A stretch of DNA of 60,459 nt from Alphaproteobacteria bacterium (GTDB lineage: Bacteria; Pseudomonadota; Alphaproteobacteria; UBA6615): NCBI GenBank assembly GCA_009691025.1, contig SHWB01000010.1, forward strand, positions 1 to 60,459, given 5' to 3'. Made by a program: the position numbers and the translations under genes. The notes under the pieces were generated by a model. That model did no database searches and was not told the origin of the DNA. It saw only the letters and a list, made by a program, of their open reading frames with translations. Shown here piece after piece: positions 20,326 through 27,672 of this stretch (positions are counted from its first letter, which is position 1; each line of letters begins with the position of its first letter).

Positions 20326-20375
20326 CTCACCATGAGAACCTCATCCCGAGCCTGTCTAGGGACTAAGGATGAGGG
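20326..20375. repeat. REP element, divergent single copy
   Basis: CTCACCATGAGAACCTCATC followed by CGAGCCTGTCTAGGGACTAA and GGATGAGG matches the alphaproteobacterial pattern (CCGAGCCTGTCGAGGGACGAGGATGAGG type). Compared with that pattern, CGAGGGAC appears as CTAGGGAC, one more instance of the CGAG-to-CTAG difference seen elsewhere in this window. Confidence 0.5.
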
Positions 20376-20386
20376 CCGCCGCCCGC

Positions 20387-21517
20387 CTACACGAAGAAAT
20401 GCGGCACGAAGCGGCTGCTGTCGCGGGTGATCGCGGTATTGTCCTCGCGGATGCCCATGCCGGCCGGCTGGCTCGCCACGACCCACGATCCGATCACCGG
20501 GTAGTTGCCGTCGAATTGCGGCAGCTCGGCGTAGCCCTGGTAGACGAAGCCCTCGGCGCCGTAACCGCCGCCGGTCTCGGCGATCACGCGCCCGTCTGCC
20601 AGAACCTGGATGTTGGCGCCCTCGCGGCTGTAGATCGGCTTGCGCACCAAGGGCCCGTCGATGGCGCCGGCGTCGAGCGCGGCGGGCAGCAGATTGGGGT
20701 GGCCGGGCGCCATTTCCCACAGCAGAGCCAGCGCCGCCTTGTTCGACAGCACCATCTTCCACGCCGGTTCGATGACGCGCGCCACGCCGGTTAGCAGATG
20801 CGCCCCGAACGGCTCGGCCACCAGCCACTCCCAGGGATAGAGCTTGAACAGCGTCGTGATCGGGGCGTTGTCGAGGTCGCGGAAACCCTTGCCGTCCCAG
20901 CCGATATCCTCGACGGCGACGCGCTGCGTGGCGAGGCCCGCCTGCACGGCGGTATCGCGCAGGTATTCGACCGTGCCTTCGTCCTCGGCGTGGTCGCGCA
21001 CGGCGGCGAAATGCACCGTGCCGCGGCCGATGCCGAATTGTCGCCACGCCTCGATCAGCCGTTCGTGGATAGAGTTGAACTGGTCGGCCTCGTGGCGGAT
21101 TGCCTCCAGCCAGTTCCACTGCACCACCGCCGCCTCGAACAGCGCCGTTGGCGTGTCGGCGTTGTATTCCAGCAGTTGCGGCGGCCCGTCGCCGGCGAAG
21201 CGCAGGTCGAAGCGCCCGTAGAGATTCCTCTCGCCGGCCTTCCAGCTGCCCTCGATCGCCTGCCAGGCGATTTCCGGGATGCGCATGCGCGTATAGGCTT
21301 CCGCGCCCACGGCGACGACGCGGTCGACCAGTGCCAGCGCCATCTGCTCCAGCTCGCCGGTCGCTGCCTCGATGGCGTCGATCTCGGCCTCGCCGAAGCT
21401 GTAGCAGGCGGTCTCGTCCCAGTAGGGCGCGCCGTCGATGGTGTGGAAGACGAAGCCGAGCTCGCGCTCGACATGCGCGCGCCAGTCGGGGCGCGGCGTC
21501 GTCGCCAGTCTCTCCAA
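20387..21517 (-). CDS. Glutathionylspermidine synthase-like ATP-grasp ligase (YjfC/YgiC family)
   Basis: A protein of 376 residues. ATP-grasp C-N ligase of the GSP_synth family: substrate/ATP motifs GRFDLRFAGDGPPQLLEYNA, DTPTALFEAAVVQWNWLE, then LYPWEWLVAEPFGAHL, IEPAWKMVLSNKAALALLWE, PLVRKPIYSREGANI and ETGGGYGAEGFVYQ. It lacks the amidase half of true glutathionylspermidine synthetase, as do YjfC and YgiC. It is predicted to join an amine or peptide to a carboxylate; the acceptor is not known. The start is a TTG at 21517, seven bases after the DUF1190 stop, so translation is probably coupled. Part of a yjfM-yjfC-yjfL-like operon. Confidence 0.88.
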   Translation of the reverse strand: MERLATTPRPDWRAHVERELGFVFHTIDGAPYWDETACYSFGEAEIDAIEAATGELEQMALALVDRVVAVGAEAYTRMRIPEIAWQAIEGSWKAGERNLYGRFDLRFAGDGPPQLLEYNADTPTALFEAAVVQWNWLEAIRHEADQFNSIHERLIEAWRQFGIGRGTVHFAAVRDHAEDEGTVEYLRDTAVQAGLATQRVAVEDIGWDGKGFRDLDNAPITTLFKLYPWEWLVAEPFGAHLLTGVARVIEPAWKMVLSNKAALALLWEMAPGHPNLLPAALDAGAIDGPLVRKPIYSREGANIQVLADGRVIAETGGGYGAEGFVYQGYAELPQFDGNYPVIGSWVVASQPAGMGIREDNTAITRDSSRFVPHFFV

Positions 21518-21523
21518 GGCCGC

Positions 21524-22063
21524 TCAGCTTCCGGCGGAGGTGCGGTAGGAGGTGGCCGTGCTGCCGAAGCCGCCGCGCGGCACCTGGGCCACCTGCGTGG
21601 CCGGGCGGAAGGCCGAGGTGCTGGTGGCATTGCTGCCGAAGCTGCCGACGCCGAAGAAGCCGCCGCCCTTGCCGGGCATCACAGCCTGGTTGTTGGTGCC
21701 GCGCCAGACCGGCTGGCTGTAGCGGTTGCCGCTCAGCATGTTGCCCATCATGTAGCCCATCAGCAGCGGCATGAATAAGCTGCCACCGCCATCGCTGGCA
21801 CTGGCCGTCTGCTTCGCGCAGTTCTCGGGGCCGAATTCGGCCTCGCACTCCTCCTTGCGGGTGAAGCGTGGCGCCTCGGCAGCGTGGGTACGCTCGGCGG
21901 CGGCCACGGCCTCGCGGCACTCGGCTTCCGTGGCGATGGAGGAGCATTTCTCGATGCTGGAGAAGAAGCGTGCATCCTTGGGCGGGCCGTCGTCGCCGCA
22001 GCCCGCGAGCAGCATGCTGGCGCTGCCGAGCAGGACGAGGCGGATCGAGGTGGATTTCTTCAT
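21524..22063 (-). CDS. DUF1190 lipoprotein, YjfM/YgiB-like
   Basis: A protein of 179 residues. N-terminal lipoprotein signal (KKSTSIRLVLLGSASMLLAG then Cys) gives a lipobox LLAGC, so it is exported and lipidated. Conserved paired cysteines (EKCSS, EAECREA, KEECEAEFGPENC) are typical of DUF1190. A glycine-rich middle (LMGYMMGNMLSGNRYSQPVW) and a low-complexity Gly/Ser/Thr tail (GGFFGVGSFGSNATS) follow. First gene of the DUF1190 / ATP-grasp / DUF350 set, matching the E. coli yjfM-yjfC and ygiB-ygiC pairs. It may be a substrate or partner of the ligase; that is inference. Divergent from the DSD1 gene with a 93-base shared promoter region. Confidence 0.85.
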   Translation of the reverse strand: MKKSTSIRLVLLGSASMLLAGCGDDGPPKDARFFSSIEKCSSIATEAECREAVAAAERTHAAEAPRFTRKEECEAEFGPENCAKQTASASDGGGSLFMPLLMGYMMGNMLSGNRYSQPVWRGTNNQAVMPGKGGGFFGVGSFGSNATSTSAFRPATQVAQVPRGGFGSTATSYRTSAGS

Positions 22064-22156
22064 GGCGCTTCGTCTCCCGGTTGCCGGCACTAATATATGG
22101 TGACGGAGCACCGCGACGCGAAGCAAAATCGGCGCGCCCGCCGAGAGGAGACGCCA

Positions 22157-23281
22157 ATGACGCTCCCGCCGCCCGCCACACCCGGCATGCAAGTGGAGGA
22201 GGTGGACACCCCGGCCCTGCTGATTGACCTCGAGGCCTTCGAGCGCAACCTGCAGCGCATGGCCGATGCCGCGCGCCTCGCCGGCGTGGCGCTGCGCCCG
22301 CATGCCAAGATGCACAAGAGCCCGTTGGTCGGTCGCCTGCAGATGGCCCATGGCGCGGTCGGCGTCTGCTGTCAGAAGGTGGCCGAGGCCGAGATCATGG
22401 TCTGGGGCGGCATCGGCGACGTGCTGGTCAGCAACGAGGTGGTTGGAACGAAGAAGCTTGTCCGCCTCGCCGCGCTGGCCAGCACGGCGCGCATCGGCGT
22501 CTGCGTCGACAATGCCGAGAACGTTGCCGGCCTCTCCGACGCCGCCGTCGCCGCCGGCGCCGAGATCGCGGTGCTGGTCGAGCTCGATGTCAATGGCAGC
22601 CGCTGCGGCGTGGCGCCCGGCGCGCCGGCTCGCGCGCTGGCCGAGGCGGCGGCGCGGGCACCCGGCCTGCGGCTCGCCGGCATCCAAGCCTATCACGGCC
22701 GCGCCCAGCATATGCGTGGATGGGAGGAGCGGCGCGCGGCCATTGCCGCCACGACTGCCGCCTGCGTGGAAACCAGGGCCGCCTTCGCCGCCGCCGGTCT
22801 GCCCTGCGCGGTGGTTACGGGCGCGGGCACGGGATCCTTCGAGTTCGAGGCGGCGAGCGGGGTCTATACCGAGCTGCAATGCGGCTCCTACGCCTTCATG
22901 GATGTCGACTACGGCCGCAATTTCGACCGTGACGGACGGCCCTTCCGCGCCTTCGAGCAGGCGCTGTTCGTTTACGCCACCGTGATGAGCGTGCCGGCGC
23001 GCGACCGCGCGGTCTGCGACGCCGGCCTCAAGGCCATCGCCTTCGACAGCGGCCTGCCGCTGCTAGTCGACCGCGACGGCATCGAGTATGCCGGCCCATC
23101 CGACGAGCACGGCACGCTGCGTGTGGCCGAAACCAACCGGCCACCCCGCCTCGGCGAGAAAATCCGCCTGATCCCCGGACACTGCGACCCGACGGTGAAC
23201 CTGCACGACTGGTATGTCGGCATCCGCGAGGGCAGGGTGGAAGCCGTCTGGCCAATCGCGGCGCGGGGAGCGATGGCTTAG
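22157..23281 (+). CDS. DSD1 family PLP-dependent enzyme (D-threonine aldolase / D-serine dehydratase-like)
   Basis: A protein of 374 residues. Alanine-racemase-type TIM barrel: VDTPALLIDLEAFERNL, the PLP-lysine region LRPHAKMHKS (Lys as Schiff base), YHGRAQHMRG, the phosphate-binding VTGAGTGSFEFE, and the C-terminal metal site around PGHCDPTVNLHDWYV (His-x-Cys-Asp zinc pattern of the DSD1 family). It acts on D-threonine or related D-beta-hydroxy amino acids; the exact specificity is open. The ATG at 22157 follows GAGAGGAG. Ends with TAG just before the downstream membrane-protein gene. Confidence 0.88.
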   Translation: MTLPPPATPGMQVEEVDTPALLIDLEAFERNLQRMADAARLAGVALRPHAKMHKSPLVGRLQMAHGAVGVCCQKVAEAEIMVWGGIGDVLVSNEVVGTKKLVRLAALASTARIGVCVDNAENVAGLSDAAVAAGAEIAVLVELDVNGSRCGVAPGAPARALAEAAARAPGLRLAGIQAYHGRAQHMRGWEERRAAIAATTAACVETRAAFAAAGLPCAVVTGAGTGSFEFEAASGVYTELQCGSYAFMDVDYGRNFDRDGRPFRAFEQALFVYATVMSVPARDRAVCDAGLKAIAFDSGLPLLVDRDGIEYAGPSDEHGTLRVAETNRPPRLGEKIRLIPGHCDPTVNLHDWYVGIREGRVEAVWPIAARGAMA

Positions 23282-23301
23282 AGTCGTCGCATGACGCCGA
23301 T

Positions 23302-24924
23302 GTGCGGCTCCGGCCCGATACCCTGGCGATGACCGTTGCGCGGATTGGCACCTGGGCGCTTGCCGCGGCATTGCCGCTTCTGCACGGCTTGCTCGTGCTG
23401 GCGTTCGACATGGACGCCAACTGGGACCTCCGGAACTACCATTTCTACAACGCCTATGCCTGGATCGGCGGCCGCTCCGGGCACGACCTGCTCGTCGCGT
23501 CGGCTCCGACCTTCTTCAATCCGCTGATCGATCTGCCATTCTATCGCGCGACGGAACTCTGGCCGGCGCGGACGGTCGGCGTGACGCTCGGCATTGTGCA
23601 GGGGCTCAACGCGATACCGGTCTTCGGCCTTGCGGCGGCATGCCTTGCGTCGCCCGACGGCACGTCATCGCGTGGACGCCTGGCGCTTGCGTTCGCGGTT
23701 ACGGTTCTGGCCGGGTGCGGATCGATCGCCCTGTCCCTCGTCGGCACGACCTTCTACGACAATGTCGTGACTCTGGGCGGCCTGGCGGGACTCTGGCTTG
23801 TGGTCGCGGCGCGTGTACGGCTTGCGCGCGGCGGCCCGGCGGCGCTGGCGCTTGCCGCCGTAGCGGGGATCGGCGCTGGTCTTGCCATGGGCCTCAAGCA
23901 ACCGGCGGCGCTGTATGTCGCCGGGCTCGGCGTGGCCGTCCTCGCCATGCCGGGGTCGTGGCGATTGCGCGCGGCGCGCACGGTCGCGCTTGGCTGCGGC
24001 GCGCTGGCCGGCTTCGCCGCGACCGGCGGCGCCTGGATGCTCCATCTTTGGCGGGCCTACGGCAATCCGGTCTTTCCCTTCTACAATCATCTCTTCCGGT
24101 CGCCCTGGGCGTTGCACGACAGCTACAAGCACCTCTTCTACCTGCCCGACACACTGTGGGAACGGCTGCTCTATCCGATCGCCTACACGCGCAACACCGC
24201 GTTCACGAGCGATGTCGATTTCCAAGATTACCGTATCCTGTCCTGCTTCGTCCTGCTGCCGATGGCGGCGTCGTTCATGCTTTGGCGGCGCCTGCGCGGC
24301 CGTGCCGAGCCACCGGCCCTCCTCGCCCGCGACGCGGCGCTGCCGGTGATGGCGTTCTGGGCCGGCACCTATGTTGCCTGGGTGGCGCTTTTCGGCATCT
24401 ATCGCTACGCGCTTGCGCTCGAGATGCTGGCACCGCTCGTGCTGCTGCTCGCCTGGGACCGGATCCTGCACGCTCCGGCCCGGCGCCTCTGCGCGGCGGG
24501 GGCGACGATCGTCGTGGTCGTTGCCACGATGCAGCTAGCCGACTGGGGGAGGGTGCCGTGGACCGCGCGCTGGGTCGACACGCGCGTGCCGGACATCGCG
24601 CGGCCAGACGCGACGCTCGTCCTGCTTGCCGGGCACGAACCGTACGGTTTCCTCGTGCCGGCCTTTCCGCCGGCGGTGCGGTTCCTGCGCATCGACGGCG
24701 GCTTCACCACTCCGGCCCAGACCGAGGTTCGCTTCAACGACGTCATGCGGGACATCGTGGAGGCGCATGCCGGCGACATTTTCACGCTGAACATCGAACA
24801 CGATCGCCGATCGGCCGCGAACAATTTCGCGATCTACGGCCTGACGGTAGACTTCGCGCGGTGCCAGCCGGTCACCTCCTCGATCGGCATTGCGCCCTAC
24901 GAGTTGTGCCCGGCGACGCGGTGA
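23302..24924 (+). CDS. Polytopic membrane protein, GT-C glycosyltransferase-like
   Basis: 540 residues from GTG 23302 (an ATG at 23329 gives 531 and is an equally plausible start). About ten hydrophobic segments are spread along the protein (for example WALAAALPLLHGLLVLAF, GLAGLWLVVAARVRL, VALFGIYRYALALEMLAPLV), with an early periplasm-facing loop bearing DANWDLRNYHFYNAYAW. Its acidic/aromatic character resembles the catalytic loop of GT-C enzymes that use lipid-linked sugars. A soluble C-terminal region (FTLNIEHDRRSA) follows. No family can be named with certainty. It is convergent with a second large membrane protein 43 bases downstream; the two may form an envelope polysaccharide module. 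Confidence 0.6.
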   Translation: MRLRPDTLAMTVARIGTWALAAALPLLHGLLVLAFDMDANWDLRNYHFYNAYAWIGGRSGHDLLVASAPTFFNPLIDLPFYRATELWPARTVGVTLGIVQGLNAIPVFGLAAACLASPDGTSSRGRLALAFAVTVLAGCGSIALSLVGTTFYDNVVTLGGLAGLWLVVAARVRLARGGPAALALAAVAGIGAGLAMGLKQPAALYVAGLGVAVLAMPGSWRLRAARTVALGCGALAGFAATGGAWMLHLWRAYGNPVFPFYNHLFRSPWALHDSYKHLFYLPDTLWERLLYPIAYTRNTAFTSDVDFQDYRILSCFVLLPMAASFMLWRRLRGRAEPPALLARDAALPVMAFWAGTYVAWVALFGIYRYALALEMLAPLVLLLAWDRILHAPARRLCAAGATIVVVVATMQLADWGRVPWTARWVDTRVPDIARPDATLVLLAGHEPYGFLVPAFPPAVRFLRIDGGFTTPAQTEVRFNDVMRDIVEAHAGDIFTLNIEHDRRSAANNFAIYGLTVDFARCQPVTSSIGIAPYELCPATR

Positions 24925-24967
24925 CGCTCGACACCGTCGGCCGGGCAGCCCTCGACGTCGTAGGATC

Positions 24968-26842
24968 TCACTGTGCGATGGCCTGCCAGGATCGGATGGG
25001 GTATGCTCCGGACAGGCGCAAGTCTGGGGTCGTTCTTACGCATATTAGGTACGGCCGGCCATTCACCGGAAGCGTGGCGGCATCGCCGAGAAGGATTTCA
25101 AACCGGCGCAGGCTGTGGTTCTCCGCGGCGAGGTCGCGTGCCATGACGATGGCGATCCCTGCCGGCAGCGACCGCAGGTCATCGTGACGATAGGTCAGTG
25201 GCGAAAGCCCTGCGCGGAAATCCTCCGCCTCGATGGCGATCGGCCAGATTGTCCTTGCGTCCTCATGCGCGACCAGTCGCAGGACGGGGCTGTCCCGGCC
25301 GAGGCGCGCGACGATGCTCCGTTCGCTGTCGGCGCACGTCGTGACATCGGCTTTCGCAGCCCGATCGTTGAGCGGGAATGAGTCCATCATCCTTGCGGTG
25401 GCCGGAACGGCGCCGGCGATCGACACGACGAGACCGGTAAGGACCCATGCCGCCAGCGCTCCGCCATCGTTTGGCCGCTCGCTGGAGATCGCGTCGTTCG
25501 CCGCAGGGCGCTGCAGGCCGATGGCGGCCACCGCAGCAACGACGATGGCGCCTCCCCATGCGCGCAGATCGCCCGGGGCCAGCACAGGCGCGGCTATGAG
25601 TAGCAGCGCCAGCACAAGCGGCGGCAGATAACCGCGTGTCCGGCCGAATGCCGTCGCCAGGCGCGACAACCCGTAGGCGGCGACGATGCCATCGAGCGCG
25701 ATCGTCGCCGCGAAGACCCGGATGTCGCCCTCGATGGCCAGAATCGGAGCCGACATTATCACGCCGGCCATCATCGCCAGCAGCGCCCGTTCGGCATCGG
25801 TGCGTGAGGAGAGGGCGAGACTGGCCAGTCCCCACAGCCAGCAGACCGCGACCGCGACGCGTGCCGGTATCCAGCCGATGTAGAGATGCAGGCGCTGAAG
25901 GTATTCGAGCCAGCCTTGGAAGAGACCGAGGGCCAGCAGATGTGGCTGGCGGATAAACAATTCCCATGCGGCCCGGTACACGGCGTCTGTCGTCAGCGCG
26001 CCTCCCTGAGGCGTCAGGGTATTCGCGGCGAAGGTCCACCTTTCTCCGCCGGCGACCAGCCCGTACATGGTGTAGGAGAAGTTGGAGTGCATCTGGCCGG
26101 TGCCTGTGCCGAATATCTGCGCCAGCAGGTAGCCCGGCAAGGCCCCGGCCAGAGCCGCCAGCAGGATTGGCAGGGACAGCCGCCATTTTCCCGCAAGGGG
26201 ATTCGTTCCTGACAGGAACGGCCACGCCACCAGCGCCGGCAGCACGAGAAACCCTCCGGCCCGGGCGTTGAGGGCCATCGCGAGAACGAAGGCACCACCC
26301 GCTAGGCGAAGCGGCGAGCGGTCCTGCGCGCCGGCAAGAAACAGGACGGATCCTGCGGCACCCAGCACGAGTCCCAGGTTCTCGGTCAGTGTCGTCGTCA
26401 CGTTCGTGGACGCGAAGGCCGCCACGACGCCGATGGACAGGAGGCTTGCGACCAATCCCCAACGGGGGCGAATGGCCGCGGCGACGACCCACAAGGCGCC
26501 CGCCGTAACGACTGCCTGCAGGACGAGGGCGCGTTGCAACTCGTTGCCAGAGAGCGTCAGAAGGCCGGCGAGATAGAGGGAGTAGGCTGGCCGGCGTTCG
26601 CAAAACGTGGAAAGCGTGCCGTGGTCGAGCACCGCGACCGCGCAGCCGAAGTACCCGGCGGCATCGTTCCAGGGCAGCAACCCGCCGATCGCATTCGGAT
26701 GCGACAGGCCAGTGGACCAGATGACGAATAGCGGCACGAGGACGGCCGCCAGAGAGGTTAGCGCCAAAGCCAGCTTTTCGCCCGCCAGCCGGGAACCGAC
26801 TGGTTCCTGGCAGGTGCCACGCGACCATGCCGTGTCAGCCAT
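24968..26842 (-). CDS. Polytopic membrane protein, GT-C-like
   Basis: 624 residues from ATG 26842 (MADTAWSRG); the frame stays open 44 codons further but without a likely start signal. At least ten membrane helices (LALALTSLAAVLVPLFVIW, GFLVLPALVAWPFL, LPPLVLALLLIAAPVL). The first periplasmic loop has LPWNDAAGYFGCAVAVLDHG and CERRPAYSLYLAGLL, reminiscent of Asp/Glu-containing catalytic loops and the R/ER motif of ArnT/PMT-type GT-C enzymes. The C-terminal domain is soluble and ends APPYLICVRTT-like. Substrate unknown. Encoded tail to tail with the previous membrane protein, and upstream of it on this strand lies the ankyrin gene. Confidence 0.6.
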   Translation of the reverse strand: MADTAWSRGTCQEPVGSRLAGEKLALALTSLAAVLVPLFVIWSTGLSHPNAIGGLLPWNDAAGYFGCAVAVLDHGTLSTFCERRPAYSLYLAGLLTLSGNELQRALVLQAVVTAGALWVVAAAIRPRWGLVASLLSIGVVAAFASTNVTTTLTENLGLVLGAAGSVLFLAGAQDRSPLRLAGGAFVLAMALNARAGGFLVLPALVAWPFLSGTNPLAGKWRLSLPILLAALAGALPGYLLAQIFGTGTGQMHSNFSYTMYGLVAGGERWTFAANTLTPQGGALTTDAVYRAAWELFIRQPHLLALGLFQGWLEYLQRLHLYIGWIPARVAVAVCWLWGLASLALSSRTDAERALLAMMAGVIMSAPILAIEGDIRVFAATIALDGIVAAYGLSRLATAFGRTRGYLPPLVLALLLIAAPVLAPGDLRAWGGAIVVAAVAAIGLQRPAANDAISSERPNDGGALAAWVLTGLVVSIAGAVPATARMMDSFPLNDRAAKADVTTCADSERSIVARLGRDSPVLRLVAHEDARTIWPIAIEAEDFRAGLSPLTYRHDDLRSLPAGIAIVMARDLAAENHSLRRFEILLGDAATLPVNGRPYLICVRTTPDLRLSGAYPIRSWQAIAQ

Positions 26843-26924
26843 AGACAACCCGCACTGCGCGCGCTCCGTGGACACGAACCCGTCGACTAGGCCGGGGTGG
26901 CTTGGCGTTGTCCCGACCGGACCG

Positions 26925-27647
26925 CTACCGGGCGATGATCCGTGCCATCTCGTCGAACCCTCGCGCCCGGGCATGTGCCAGTGGTGTCACTCCGTTGCGG
27001 TCGGCAATCGCGGTATTGGCGCCGGCCGCTACCAGTGCGCGCACCGTGGCGACGTCATCGGGGCCGCCATTGCCGAGGATGACCGCCTCGATCAGCGCGG
27101 TCCAGCCGAGGTTATTGACGTGGTCGAGCGGCGCGCCGGCGGCGATGAGGCGCCGTACCACCTCGGCGTGGCCGAGATGAGCCTCGGCGATCAGGGCGGC
27201 ACCGTTGTAGGGGCTGGTAATCAGGTCCGCCCGGTTGCCGAGTTCGATCGCCAGCGACATGAGGTCCGGCTCGTTGGCAACTGCGGCAATGGTGACGATG
27301 TCGTAGGCATGGCCCTCGTGCGCATTCATGTCGGATCCGGCCTCGGCCAGCGCCCTCAGTGCCGCCGGCTTGACGGCGAAGGCCGCCACATGGGCCGGCG
27401 TGCGGCTGTCGCCATCGCGGGCATCGACATCCGCCCCTTGCGCGGCAAGACGCCGGATTTCCCCGGCGTTGCCGTCATGCGCCGCCCGGTGCAGCGCATC
27501 ATAGGCCATGGCCTGCGCGGGTGTGGGCGGCGTCTGCGCCGCAATGCCCTTGGCATGGATCAGCATCGCCACGCAGATCGCAAGGCACGACGCGGCCAAC
27601 TTCGAGAGAGCGCGATCGGGCGCGCCGCGGGCCGGCGATCCGGTCAT
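26925..27647 (-). CDS. Exported ankyrin-repeat protein
   Basis: A protein of 240 residues. A signal peptide (LAASCLAICVAMLIHAKGIAAQ, cleavage near AAQ-TP) is followed by about five ankyrin repeats: YDALHRAAHDGNAGEIRRLA, AQGADVDARDGDSRTPAHVA, EAGSDMNAHEGHAYDIVTIA, YNGAALIAEAHLGHAEVVRR and ADRNGVTPLAHARARGFDEM. The ATG at 27647 lies 25 bases after the end of the molybdenum hydroxylase large subunit, on the same strand, so it is probably the last gene of that operon. A periplasmic protein-binding role is expected. Why it should travel with a cytoplasmic-type hydroxylase is unclear; it might bind an exported partner. Ends with TAG. Confidence 0.82.
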   Translation of the reverse strand: MTGSPARGAPDRALSKLAASCLAICVAMLIHAKGIAAQTPPTPAQAMAYDALHRAAHDGNAGEIRRLAAQGADVDARDGDSRTPAHVAAFAVKPAALRALAEAGSDMNAHEGHAYDIVTIAAVANEPDLMSLAIELGNRADLITSPYNGAALIAEAHLGHAEVVRRLIAAGAPLDHVNNLGWTALIEAVILGNGGPDDVATVRALVAAGANTAIADRNGVTPLAHARARGFDEMARIIAR

Positions 27648-27672
27648 GGGCGTCCGGTCACTCCGTCGCCGG

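Noticed and set aside
20387-21517. True glutathionylspermidine synthetase/amidase
   Set aside because: Only the synthetase-type ATP-grasp half is present and the context matches YjfC/YgiC, so glutathione-spermidine ligation should not be assumed.
20256-22181. 641-codon ORF spanning the ATP-grasp region in another frame
   Set aside because: It is a shadow of the DUF1190 and GSP_synth genes: low-complexity Arg-rich translation without family features.
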